This document shows, piece by piece, positions 33,615-43,894 of a stretch of DNA of 64,000 nt; within the stretch, counting starts at the first letter, position 1; every line of letters starts with the position of its first letter. The translations under genes and the position numbers were made by a program. The stretch is from positions 99,037,811-99,101,810 of the forward strand of contig CM047806.1 of NCBI GenBank assembly GCA_026214975.1, in the 5' to 3' direction. The notes under the pieces were generated by a model. It was given only the letters and a program-made list of their open reading frames with translations. It ran no database searches and was not told the origin of the DNA. Source of the DNA: Gentiana macrophylla. Lineage: Eukaryota; Streptophyta; Magnoliopsida; Gentianales; Gentianaceae.

Positions 33615-34037
33615 ATGTCTTTTTTAGATAGATTAGGAATTTTTGTTTTACTTTTAAATTTAGGTTTTGATAGGGATATTGCATTTACTATAGAAGCCTT
33701 AGTTTTTGAAAAGAACAAGCAATTGTTGAGAGAGAAAAAATTGAAAGAAGTTTGTAATGGTACGTCGAGAAGCTCGATAAAGAGAAGGGCTAAGTTTTTA
33801 AGGAAGTGCAGAATCTGTGGAAAGATTGAACACAGTGGGCAATGTGGGAAAAATATAACTCAATCTCAGAATGAGTGTTTGAATGTACTTAAGAAGGGAA
33901 CGATTAGGTGGTTAACCGAAAATCCCGATGGACTTCCAAGACTTAATTCAAACGCTACGTTTCTAGGATTTAGTTTGCTTGAACGGTATGTTAGAAATCT
34001 GGAGTTTGTAGAAATTGAAGAATTAGAAACCCCGTAA
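33615..34037 (+). CDS. Intact 140-residue ORF with CCHC-like zinc knuckle, downstream of pol
   Basis: Open from ATG 33615 to a stop at about 34037, unlike the shattered pol before it. It contains CRICGKIEHSGQC (residues about 69-81), a C-x2-C-x4-H-x3-C pattern, one residue shorter than the retroviral knuckle C-x2-C-x4-H-x4-C. A basic stretch lies before it (SSIKRRAKFLRK). The N-terminus is hydrophobic (GIFVLLLNLGF) and the C-terminus acidic. I do not recognise a family. Nucleic-acid binding is inferred only from the knuckle and basic region. It could be an accessory protein of the element. Confidence 0.6.
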   Translation: MSFLDRLGIFVLLLNLGFDRDIAFTIEALVFEKNKQLLREKKLKEVCNGTSRSSIKRRAKFLRKCRICGKIEHSGQCGKNITQSQNECLNVLKKGTIRWLTENPDGLPRLNSNATFLGFSLLERYVRNLEFVEIEELETP

Positions 34038-34372
34038 GTTCAAGTCTTTTATTGTTTTTTTAGTTTTATAAAATTTTTGCATAACTTTGAAAATTTTATA
34101 AAATTGGATCTTTATAAAATTAAGGAGTTTTATAAAAGTTTTATAAAAAGTTTTTTAAGTTTTTAGATATTTTATAAGAATTAATAGAAATTTATTGAAT
34201 TTTTTATAAACTTTTAAATAAGTTTTATAAAGATTTTATAAATTTTAAGAAATTGTTATAAAATTTATAAATTTTATTTTCTATTTTTATTAAGTTTTTA
34301 TTGAGTTTTAAAAGTTTTATATCAAAAATCCAAAAAAATAAAAAATTTCAAAAAAATCATAAAAATTTCACA
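34038..34372 (+). other. Extremely AT-rich leader between ORFs of Athila-like element
   Basis: Repeated TTTTATAAA and AAGTTTTATAAA words over more than 250 bases. No ORF. Probably non-coding spacer upstream of the first palindrome module. Confidence 0.6.
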
Positions 34373-34419
34373 CGGACCGATCCGGCCCTTATCCAGGACC
34401 GATCCGGGTTCGAGTTAAC
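34373..34419 (+). promoter_or_regulatory. Internal copy 1 of the paired GGACCGATCC palindrome module
   Basis: CGGACCGATCCGG (34373-34385) and AGGACCGATCCGGG (34395-34408), followed by GAGTTAAC (34412-34419). This resembles the LTR promoter module and lies about 400 bases before the first env-position ORF, with a C/T-rich leader (TTCTTCTTCTTC) between. A subgenomic promoter is an inference. Confidence 0.5.
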
Positions 34420-34823
34420 CTAAAAGGACGGGATCTTTTCTTCTTCTTCATTTCTCCTCTTTTCTTTTCAGCAGCCGCACCACCACCTCCACCCCAAAAA
34501 TTTACTTTTTCTCTTTAAAAATACAAATTACACTATACCATTACATATATTCTTCCTCTTTTACTCTCCTCTCTTCAACACAAGTGAAAAATTCGAAAAA
34601 GATCGAACACAAGCTCCATTTCATCCCGGTGGCTTCTACGACTTTTCCGGTCACTTTTCACCGTTTTTTTCATATTAAGGTATAATTTGTTTACTCTAGT
34701 TATTAATTTCATGATTTTTGAAATCTTTAGATTTATTTTCAACTGTTTTGATTTTTAAGTGTGTTGTGACATTTTATTTGTGTTGTTTTTGTTTGTGTTT
34801 TTTTTTATTTCAAAATTCGTAGA
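34420..34823 (+). other. Leader before the first env-position ORF
   Basis: Non-coding, C/T-rich then T-rich. It has a plausible 5'-UTR composition, and TACATATATT near 34545 as a weak TATA-like word. No splice sites assigned. Confidence 0.4.
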
Positions 34824-36005
34824 ATGGCCTCATCTAGTTGCAAAATCTCTAAGAAACGAAAGCCTAATATTCCAATAGAAGTACCAAATGTAGGTCTTAA
34901 AGATTTAACACCGAAGAAGAGTCTCATTAGTTTTGTCACTCTGACTTCACCTCAAGCTAAGAATGCTTATAAGAATATCTATAGTAAATGTGGAGTTGTG
35001 TTGGAAAGAGGCTTAGATTTTGATGACTTAGGAGAGGAAGTTAGGCGTATTTTTGCAAGACGCCAATGGTTGGATTTTGCAGCTCAGAGGACAGGAGAGA
35101 TCAATACTACCTTAGTGGCAGAGTTTTATGCAGTTCTGTCTACTTTGACACCCACTGAGGGTAGTATGATAGAGTCTATCCCCCTTAGGTCTAGACATGT
35201 TTCTTTTAGTCCTGAACTTATCAATGCTGTTTTAGGGGTAGAAGTTTTTCCAGATGAGGAGGATTACAGAGCTGTTTATAGATTAGATGATCCTGCTATG
35301 TATGAGCAGATTGCCTCTAGAGCTCAGAGGGAGTTTGATGCTACAGCAGAGTGGGTGGACAACAGATTTAATTATGGGAAGTGTTTTAGAGATCTGAGGG
35401 CAATCAAAAGATTTTTGAGCCATACTCTCTATCCCACTACCAAACACACCGCCTTTGGTAAAGAAGATTTATGCATTACTTGGGCGATGATTCATGATAT
35501 TAAGGTGGATGTGGGGAAAATTATGTATAGAAGGGTTTTCGAGTTTATTGTTACTGCCAAGGCAGGGAGTCACATGTACTTTCCTGGCTTTATTTCGGAT
35601 TTATGTCGTAGATCAGGAGTTCCTTTCCTATCTAACGATAAATTAACTATGGCAGATGAGTCCCTGATAGGCCCTAGTCTGAGGAGGTCTCCAGAGGGTT
35701 CGATAGACTCGATAGTTAGACGTAGTGCACCTCCACCAGTTCCACCAGTTTCAGCATTTTCATCTTTTTCTGATCAGCAGCAGACTTCTCTCCCAAACAC
35801 CATTACTTACGATATGTTTCAATCCTTAGTGTCAGATGTAGCCCGAGGACAGGCTAATATGGCTTTGTTTGCTGAGCAGAGTAGGCAGTGGAGTGATGAT
35901 TTACGTAGAGGGATGTTGAGACATGAGCAGATGCATCTTGATCCTTCTTTCGATAAAACTGCCTATCCGCCCTGTCAATCTAACCCATATACTTTACCGA
36001 ATTGA
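34824..36005 (+). CDS. Athila env-position ORF (putative plant transposon protein domain), intact
   Basis: 393 codons open from ATG 34824 (MASSSCKISKKRKPNIP) to about 36005. The core AAQRTGEINTTLVAEFYAVL, the following LRSRHVSFSPELINAVLG and the region FLSHTLYPTTKHTAFGKEDL match the ORF found after pol in Athila elements, known as the putative plant transposon protein domain. No signal peptide or clear membrane helix is visible, so an envelope function is not supported by sequence. The C-terminal 80 residues are Ser/Pro/Gln-rich. A partly homologous second ORF follows at 36830. Confidence 0.82.
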   Translation: MASSSCKISKKRKPNIPIEVPNVGLKDLTPKKSLISFVTLTSPQAKNAYKNIYSKCGVVLERGLDFDDLGEEVRRIFARRQWLDFAAQRTGEINTTLVAEFYAVLSTLTPTEGSMIESIPLRSRHVSFSPELINAVLGVEVFPDEEDYRAVYRLDDPAMYEQIASRAQREFDATAEWVDNRFNYGKCFRDLRAIKRFLSHTLYPTTKHTAFGKEDLCITWAMIHDIKVDVGKIMYRRVFEFIVTAKAGSHMYFPGFISDLCRRSGVPFLSNDKLTMADESLIGPSLRRSPEGSIDSIVRRSAPPPVPPVSAFSSFSDQQQTSLPNTITYDMFQSLVSDVARGQANMALFAEQSRQWSDDLRRGMLRHEQMHLDPSFDKTAYPPCQSNPYTLPN

Positions 36006-36637
36006 TAGCACCTATCCCACCATCTCAGAGCTTTCATCATATGCCAAATCCTTTGGAAGCCGCCTAGTGGTCGTGGTGTCTTTTATACTGTGTTCTCGTG
36101 GTGTCATTACATCTAGCCGGGAGGATTTTCGGATTTTGCAAGGATGACGTCAAGTATGAGTTCGATGGGTCTCGACAGTTCAGTTCGGACCACGACTACG
36201 TTTCCACAGCCAGTTACGTCATCGGTTCCAAGTTTGAATGATCCAGTTTTATCCAAATTGAGGATGATGATGTTGACATTGTTTGATTTCATACAACTTT
36301 GTTAGTTTTAAACATTTTCTCATACATTTATTTTATTTTCCGCATTTTAACTTTATTAAATACTAAGTTTGCTAATTTAATAGTTTTTCGCTTTCATAAT
36401 CATTTTATGTCGTAGTAGTAAATTTAATCATTTTTAATAGTATTTAAATATTTCATAAAAATCTAAGAAAAAAAATATTTTGCGTATGTCGTTTTTAAAA
36501 TATAATTCATGTATCGGTTATCCGTATCATTTAGATAAACTTTATTAACTTATATAAATTCTACTAGCCATGAGCCTATTAAAGATAAACAAGCAAACTT
36601 GAATTTTACAACTGTACACGGTGAAAACATTTTAAAA
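36006..36637 (+). other. Spacer between the two env-position ORFs
   Basis: AT-rich, non-coding. Short frames only. It ends at the second palindrome module. Confidence 0.5.
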
Positions 36638-36679
36638 CCGGACCGGTTCGGCGCCGCCAGGACCGATCCGGGAGTTAAC
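36638..36679 (+). promoter_or_regulatory. Internal copy 2 of the paired GGACCGATCC palindrome module
   Basis: CCGGACCGGTTCGG (36638-36651) and CAGGACCGATCCGGG (36658-36672), followed by GAGTTAAC. It has the same two-palindrome layout and trailing GAGTTAAC as 34373-34419. It sits about 150 bases before the second env-position ORF. Confidence 0.5.
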
Positions 36680-36829
36680 TTTGCTTAGTCATGCTGAAAG
36701 TGTTGGTATGCATGCACGTGTACTCTAATTTTTTGACCATTTAAGGGAAGAGAGTGAAAGTAAATAAATTGCAAATTCACTTATTACTTTCATCTTTCAC
36801 TCTCTGTTTTTTTTTAAAATCAGTTTAAA

Positions 36830-37672
36830 ATGTCAAACCGGTCATCACCGTCAGTCAATTCATACGATCCGGAGGCATTAGATGTTTTTGTCCCGGAGTC
36901 TAGCGCTTCAAATGTTAATTTATTGGTGAATGCGAGGCTTGCAAATTCTCCAATTTTGGTTGAAAAGGGTATCAACTATGAAAAAATTGATCAGTCAGGG
37001 AAGGATTTAATTTAGAATAGAGGTTGGAGAAAGTTTGTAAGGAATCCAAGAGGTAGGATTAATGTTTCTATCGTTAGGGAATTTTATTTCGCTCTCTCTA
37101 CTGTCAGTACGGTCGATCCGTCACAACTTGTATCCGTTCGTGGTACACTTATTCACTTGTCACCTCATATTATCAATCATATTTACGAAATACCGGTTTT
37201 CAATCAAATCCATAATCTTCATTTTGAATATCAATGGGCGTTAGGGAACTCCTTTAACGTTGTCAACTATGTCACGGAAGCTTTTCCGTATTTGTTTCGA
37301 GTTCGATCAAAATTACGACTCTACCACTTCGCTCTACCGCCTCATCCGAGAGCATGGAAACACTTCATTAACTCACGAGTCTATCCGACTAGTGACTTTG
37401 CGTGGGTTAGTGATAGTGAGATACTTTTGTTGTTTGCGCTGATAAGCGGAGCTCATGTGGACCGGGGATTTTGATTTTTAAGACGGCAGAAACTTTGCAA
37501 AGGAACGGTATAATAATGGAAGGCCGATGCCTTTTGCTTGGTTAATTTCAAGGTTATGTATTCATTTGAATGAAGTCCTCGAAATTGCCTCCCGATTTAG
37601 ATATATCCGCCTCGTGATTATCGTAGAGATTGCTACCAAAGGAAAATCCGGGTTGTTCGTCAACTATTTGAG
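36830..37672 (+). pseudogene. Second env-position ORF, homologous to the first, one internal stop
   Basis: From ATG 36830 the frame runs to TGA near 37472 with a single TAG near 37012, then continues shifted (GRPMPFAWLISRLCIHLNEV) to about 37672. The segment PRGRINVSIVREFYFALSTV, followed by TLIHLSPHIINHIYEIPVF, aligns with GEINTTLVAEFYAVLSTL and VSFSPELINAVLGVEVF of the upstream ORF. HFINSRVYPTSDFAWVSDSE aligns with its LSHTLYPTTKHTAFGKED. This is a diverged duplicate rather than a continuation. Confidence 0.7.
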
Positions 37673-38613
37673 ATAGTTGTTAGTGGTTTTATTTAAGTCT
37701 GCTTTTAGGTTGGTTTGCTTTAATAAGTTAGTAAGTTGGTTAAGGTTAGTAAGTTAGTTAGTAAGTTTGTTTTAGTTCGAATCTTTTAGTTGTAATAGTT
37801 TCTTTTGTTTAATATATATGATTGTTTGTTTTTAATATACGAGTGTTATCGATGTTTATAACGATCATCTATAATTTTAATTTAATTTTCGAACCTACTT
37901 TTTTCATACTCATTGAACATCGACGATGCCACTTCGTAAGTGGGGAGTAGAGTTAGGTTTGAAAATTTCATTAAAATTTTCAAAAAATTAAAAATATTTA
38001 TAAAATATAACCTTTTTCATATAAATTAGTACTTTAATTACTTATTTCTTAGTTTTAATTTTTCTTGAATGATTTAAGTTAGTTAATATATGAATAAAAA
38101 TGATATAATTTGAGAAGATTAATTTTGATTTAGTAAAATATATTAGATATATTATGAATATGTTTTATATCTTTTATAAGATTTTTAAGATTTTGAGTAT
38201 GTATAACTAAATAATTTTTGTCAAATATTTCTTTTATGGAATTATTCAAGTAATTTTTATATTTATAAATAAATTTTTAGATAATTTTCTTTTTAAGAGA
38301 AATTATGAATTTGGAATCAAAATTAGGAATGATGATTTTTTTGACACCACAAAAATATAACTATAATACCAAATAGCCTCACCAATAAATTTCCAATTTT
38401 TGACCCTACCTCAGCTTTTTAAAAGAGTGATCAAGACCTCACTCGGAATTTAGCCATTTTGATTAACTAGAAATTTCCGACCCTTAGCTTGTTTTGGTCT
38501 ACATTTCTTTGAAATCCTTCGAGTTTGTACGCATTTATGAGAGAGAGATGATGACAAAAGAGTTAAGAGTTGAGAAAAATGGTTATGCTGAGATTGGAAT
38601 AGGTAGATAGATT
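37673..38613 (+). other. 3' non-coding region of Athila-like element, left part
   Basis: AT-rich, no ORF with recognisable content. It contains a PPT-like word at 37937-37950 and ends at the X insertion site (target AGATT, 38609-38613). Confidence 0.55.
37937..37950 (+). other. Second PPT-like sequence in Athila-like element
   Basis: TAAGTGGGGAGTAG. It is identical at 13 of 14 positions to the terminal polypurine tract at 51072-51085 (TAAGTGGGGAGTAA), but lies far upstream. The hairpin that precedes the terminal tract is not clear here. Confidence 0.45.
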
Positions 38614-40130
38614 TGTTGGAGGGATTTTGCATCACTAAACAAAAAGAAAATTTATAAACCCTAACCTAATTGCAAAACTAACTCCTAACCGGCCGAATAC
38701 CGGGTTGTTGATAGTAGAGCGAGATAAGTAAGGGGTCGATCCACAGGGAATTGGGATGTTGAATCTAATTTCATTAACTCTCTCAATTGTTACTCAAAGA
38801 ATGAATAAACAAAAGAAACGAAAGAACAAAACATAAAAACATAAAAACAGAAAAACATAAACGAACAATCAAAATAAATCTAACCTAAGAAACATGGGAA
38901 CAACCAAAGTACAAACCTAAGTGATTTCAATTCTAGTTAATCTCATGATTCTAATTCAGTTTGTGGTTTCACCCTTTCACGAGACACAAATCCCTAATCT
39001 CTTAGTGAACTTATCTCTCAAGCTATGAAAGCCTACTTTCGTAGTGAATTCAATTATCTATCTCTCATCTTTCGAGTGTTGAGGCCGATTTACCAAACAA
39101 AACTCGGGTGTAGATTCAATTAACTCTCGTTTTTAAAGAACCTAACAACCTAGGAATCTAACTCATTAACTTGTCATCATTAATGGCTAAAAACCCTATC
39201 TTTCTATGGTGATCTAACGTTTATGCAACTTCCGTATTATAAACATCAATCGTGAACTAATCTTTCGATTCGATTCACATGGCATACAAATCGCATAGAA
39301 AAATACAAACTAAATCAAACGTCATGAAGAAAAACTGGAATTAAATTAATCATAAGAGAACTCACATAGTCTTGGATACAATGGTTGAAACACCATGGAA
39401 ACGAAAAAGAAAAGCTACATAATCTACTCCTAATCTAACCTCGTTCACCCCGAGCACAAGGCTCGGGTGACCGCCTTCAACTCTCCAAGATGCGGCCGTG
39501 CTCTCTTTTTGATGTGAAGAAAATATTGATGAATTAGGGTTGGGGCGACGGCCGCTTAAATAGAAGATTAAGTCGGTTTAGGCAAAGCGCGCGCGGACGC
39601 TCGCTTGAATACATGGGCGCCCGTCCATTTGCACGACGGAGAGTCAACGCTGCTCGACTTTGCGTCTGAGACTCGAATGTAAAATCTCTTCGAGGACGCC
39701 GTCCACTTCACCAAACGCCCGTCCACTATTGAAGCTGTCGCTTTCGGATGGACGCTCGTCCATATTGACTTGAAATCGAATTTCTTGATTTTTCCATCTT
39801 TATCTTGATTTATTTCTTTCCTTATCTCTCTTATTCTTCCATATCTTTAATTGATCCTCTTCCATCTCGAATTTAGCCTTTTAGGATCATCTTTTCCATC
39901 ATTAATTGGGTATCTACAAATATCAAAAACATACCAAAACGTAATAATTTCCAAAACAATATAAAAACATCAAATAAACATAAAAATCGATACGTTTTCA
40001 TATTTAATCATTAAAACCTCATTTACTCAATATTTGACTATAAGGCCCGATATCTATGAAAATAATCCATATATAGGGGAAATTGATTCATAAAATATAT
40101 ATGAAAATCACTATAATTTGGCCCTAAACA
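38614..40130 (-). repeat. 3' LTR of X
   Basis: Pairs with 48664-50179 and shares variant bases (GTTGTTGATAGTAGAGCGAG) that distinguish X from Y LTRs. It holds a cluster of GRACG-NN-CGTYC-type sites near 39590-39775. Confidence 0.92.
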
Positions 40131-40170
40131 ACACCCCCACACTTATCTTTTTGCTCGTCCCCGAGCAAAA
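40131..40170 (-). other. Polypurine tract of X with adjacent hairpin
   Basis: In element sense: GATAAGTGTGGGGGTGT just before the LTR, preceded by a perfect 9-bp stem. On the plus strand the arms are TTTTGCTCG (40149-40157) and CGAGCAAAA (40162-40170), with a 4-base loop. The same hairpin plus tract is found in Y and, weaker, in the Athila-like element. Confidence 0.8.
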
Positions 40171-41235
40171 CAAAACAAAGTCAAGCTCGAGACAAATAAA
40201 CATCTATACAAATATAAAGTATATTCAATAACTTAGAAGTTCACCCAAGTGAGTGTGTGCATAGCCATAATAAACTTCCACTAAGTTCCACAATTTGAAT
40301 GTTATTCAAACCAAAACTAGCCCGGTTTCCCATCTAAGTTAGAAATATTCAAAACTATAACAGCACTTTACAAGACATACATATCCCAAAAAAGAAATAG
40401 TAGAGAATATCTAAAACATTTCTCGATGCACTCAGAGGATAATCCCTACAACATATCTTTCAGCTTTATACTGGGGATAAGGTCGATTTATAACTAAGTC
40501 GTTACTAATTCATAATAATATATTCCAATATTTTCACTTTTTTCACACTTTTCTAACACACATCGTAATAAGCTTTTGCCCTCATAGCGAATAGGACATT
40601 TCAAGATAATCCCTACCTTACTCCAATCATAAGGCAATGATAAACTGACCGTCGTGAGCTTTGGTCATCATAGTGGAATAGGACATACGTGGTATACCCT
40701 ACCTCACCCAAATCATAAACCACTTCCGACACACACAATTACAATTATGTTTACTTAGAGATTTCAATTTGGCGGGCAGTGGAAAGATTATTTTCTAGTA
40801 GCACGCACTAATGAGCATAACACCTCAAGTAAACAATTTATTACTATTGCAAAGACTTAATCACGTTTCACTTATCACATTCAAACTTACAGATATTCAC
40901 AATGATGTCATACTTTAATCCTAGAATACAAACTACTAAACTTTTCAAGAATTGTACATAAGCAAAGAAACATGCTATAATCATCAAAAATCTCCAACCA
41001 AAATGGGGTAGGCTTTCAACATTTAGCTCATCATTTACTATGGCATGTGAAAAGAGTGTCGGGTGAAACAACTAAATTTACTAAATATACGAGAATATAG
41101 CAAAATGATATAAACTCAAGCAAAGATATGCCTTTGTCTACTCGGGATATAACAAAAAATTTGAAAATTAAGCACTTTTCATAGAAATACTAAAAATATG
41201 AGCAAACGAAAGTAGACACATAAATCATCTATCCC
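40171..41235 (-). other. X internal non-coding segment between the two PPT modules
   Basis: About 1.1 kb with no domain. It is closely matched by Y at 43895-44966. Conservation of a non-coding segment between two family copies only reflects common descent. Confidence 0.6.
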
Positions 41236-41272
41236 TTCCCCCACACTTAGATTGCAACTTGTCCTCAAGTTG
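41236..41272 (-). other. Internal PPT-like tract and hairpin in X
   Basis: Element sense reads hairpin CAACTTG-AGGA-CAAGTTG (plus-strand arms 41255-41261 and 41266-41272), then TAAGTGTGGGGGAAG (41236-41249). This repeats the layout of the terminal PPT with a different stem sequence but a similar loop and tract. Confidence 0.6.
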
Positions 41273-41645
41273 TGCAGAAATAAAGAAAAGATAAGAGTAC
41301 TTAGCTGATTGTATCTGCAAGCTTGGCAATTCTGGAGGAACCAACAAGAACCAGGATTACTTGCATAGCTCAGTAGACTGTGGAGCATCACAGGACAACT
41401 GAATACATCGTGAAAGTGCACAATCGCTATAGAAAGTATCCTGCAGACTTGATCAGTGCAAAAAGAGTCTACGGGGAAAAAGAAAAGATTACATATACAT
41501 GGAAAATGCGATATAGAGATATTTAAATTTAAGCTCATATAAAGATGGAATACATATACATGAAATATTACAAAGTAGTAGGCTAGGTGCACTATATGAA
41601 AATGCAATACAATGCAAACTACATGAAAAATCCTAAAAAAACGAG

Positions 41646-42160
41646 GTAGTATTACGAAAACCGATGCTTAACTACGCCAAGAAAAATAAAAGAAAAATAA
41701 AAAAGAAACAATGCAACTAGATGAAATGCACCTAAATGATATGCATCTAAATGATATGCAAAAACAAAAGAAAATAAAAGAAAGAAAACTAGCCCACTTA
41801 TTAGCAACATGACATATATAAAATAAACGTCTACCAAATAATGACAGGTTACGATAAACGACAGTTCTGTTCATTACATGCAATGTAGACGCACCTTAAG
41901 ACTCATCAAAGGTGATAGCATTATGGAAAACCAACAGTTAACTATACTAAACAGATATAACTCATATGGACTAGACGTAGCATACGGAAAACCGACAGTA
42001 GCTACCCATATGAACTACAAAAAACAAAGGAAGCACGTAAGTCTTAAAAGCTTAAAAGATTCATCACAGCAGTATGTAGCATACGGAAACCGACATTAGC
42101 TACTAATTAACAATCGCACTGGCTTATAGCGCATTTACGAGAACCGACAGTAACTATAAC
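41646..42160. repeat. Array of covarying stem-loops in X (six copies)
   Basis: Plus-strand coordinates. Outer arms: GTAGT/ACTAC (41646-41650, 41671-41675); ACAG/CTGT (41844-41847, 41867-41870); ATAG/CTAT (41915-41918, 41942-41945); GTAGC/GCTAC (41977-41981, 42001-42005); GTAGC/GCTAC (42076-42080, 42099-42103); TTATAG/CTATAA (42124-42129, 42154-42159). The enclosed loop is conserved around ATACGGAAAACCGACAGT, and often contains an inner CGG-AAAA-CCG. It lies in the internal non-coding region. Confidence 0.8.
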
Positions 42161-42351
42161 ATGCCTAGATGAATCATATATAAGGAATTGATCAATTATC
42201 TTACATGGATTCATAGATGGAAAGGTAAAAACATATAAGTTCAGGACATCTACGTAAAAAGAGATAGCCACAGAAGCTCGTATGAAAAATCCACATCAAA
42301 TAAAAGCATTAAAATTTAAATCAAGAAAAATTCAGAACCTGGACTTGCGTC

Positions 42352-43856
42352 TGTTGGAGAGATTTTGCATCATTAAAACAAAAGAAAATTTATAAACCTA
42401 TACTACCATGCAAAACTACCTCCTAACCGGCCGAATACCGGGTAGTTGCTAGTAAAGTTGGATAAGTACGGGTATCGATCCTCAGGGAATTGGGATGTTG
42501 ACTCTAATTTCACTAATTCCTTTCAATTGTTACTCAAGGAAACGAATAAACGAAAAGCAAACATAAAAACGTAAAGAACAATGAGAATAAATCTAACCTA
42601 GGAAAACAAAATAAAACAATCTAAACTAAAAGACATGGGATCAAACAAAGCACAAACCTACGTGATCTCAATCCTAGTTCAATTCATGATTCTAATTCGA
42701 TTTGTGGTTTCACCTTTCACGAGACATAAACCCCAATTCCTTAGTGAATTTAATCTCAAGCTACGGATTCCTAATTCCTTAGTAAATCCAATTTATCAAT
42801 CTCTCATCTTCCGAATGTTGAGACTGATTTTCAATACAAAACTCGGTGTAGATTCAAGTTACTCTCGATAATCGAATCTAACAACCTAGAAATCTAACCA
42901 ATTAATTTGTCATCATTAATGATTAAAGATCCTATCTTTCTATGGTGATCTAACGTTACGCAACTTCCGTATGTTGTAACTATCAATAGAGAACTAATTT
43001 TCCAATCTATTCTCATGGCATCATGAGCACAAAGAAAGATACAAAAAGAACCAAGACCATGAAATAAAACTGGAATTGAATAAATTGAGAACAAACTCAC
43101 ATAGTATTGGACAAGGATTGATCCAAGAAACGGAAAAGAAAAACGAACTAATCTACTCCTAATCTAACCTCGGTTCACCCGAGCACAAGGCTCGGGTGGC
43201 CGCCTTCAACTCTCCAAGATGCGGCCGAGCTCTCTTTTGATGTGAAGAAAAACATGGATGATTTAGGGTTGGGGCGATGGTCGCTTAAATAGAGTTTTAA
43301 GTCGGCCGCTCAAAGTCGGGGGTGGACGCCGTCCGCTTTTATGGACGCCCGCCCATTTGCCTTGGACGGAGGATGGACGCCATTCACCTAAGCGCCTCGA
43401 ACTCTCTCAGATGTGAATTACAATTCCGAACGCTGCTCACTTTATCAAACGCCTGCCTGGAATGGACGGGATGCGGACGCTCGTTCGCTTTGCCTTGACA
43501 TCGAATTTCTTGATTTTTCCATCTTTATCTTGATTGATTTCTTTCCTTATCTCTTTTATTCTTCCATATCTTTGATTGATCCTTCCTCAACTCGAATTTT
43601 AGCTCTTTAGGATCACCTTTTCCATCATCAATGAGTATCTACGAATATCAAAAACATACCAAAACGTAATAATTTCCAAAATAACATAAAATAATCATTT
43701 AAGCACATAAATCAATACGTTTTCATATTTAACCATTAAAAACCTCATTTACTCAATATTTACATATATAGCTCAAAATCTATGAAAATCATACGAATGT
43801 AGGGGAAATTGATATAGAAAATATATGTAAAAATCACTATAAATCAGCCCTTAACA
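42352..43856 (-). repeat. 3' LTR of Y
   Basis: Pairs with 46680-48192. Most differences are one- or two-base losses near CG words, for example GGACGCCGTCC here against GGACGCTCGTCC in the partner. Confidence 0.92.
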
Positions 43857-43894
43857 ACACCCCCACACTTAAACTTTTTCTCGTCCTCGAGTAA
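43857..43894 (-). other. Polypurine tract of Y with adjacent hairpin
   Basis: In element sense, TTAAGTGTGGGGGTG precedes the LTR. The plus-strand hairpin reads TTTTTCTCG-TCCT-CGAGTAAAA, which has one T-T mismatch relative to the perfect X hairpin. Confidence 0.75.

Noticed and set aside
34824..36005. Calling the Athila ORF a true viral envelope protein
   Set aside because: No signal peptide, furin-like site or membrane anchor visible. Only its position after pol suggests env.
39590..39775. CpG island of a host gene promoter in the X LTR
   Set aside because: The CG-rich words belong to the LTR and recur at the same place in all four family LTRs.
41179..41607. Minus-strand 142-codon ORF in X, with a partial counterpart in Y (44767-45144)
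   Set aside because: The shared stretch covers the internal PPT/hairpin DNA, and the two frames diverge outside it with different lengths and starts. Composition is Phe/Ile/His-rich as expected from AT-rich DNA. No domain.
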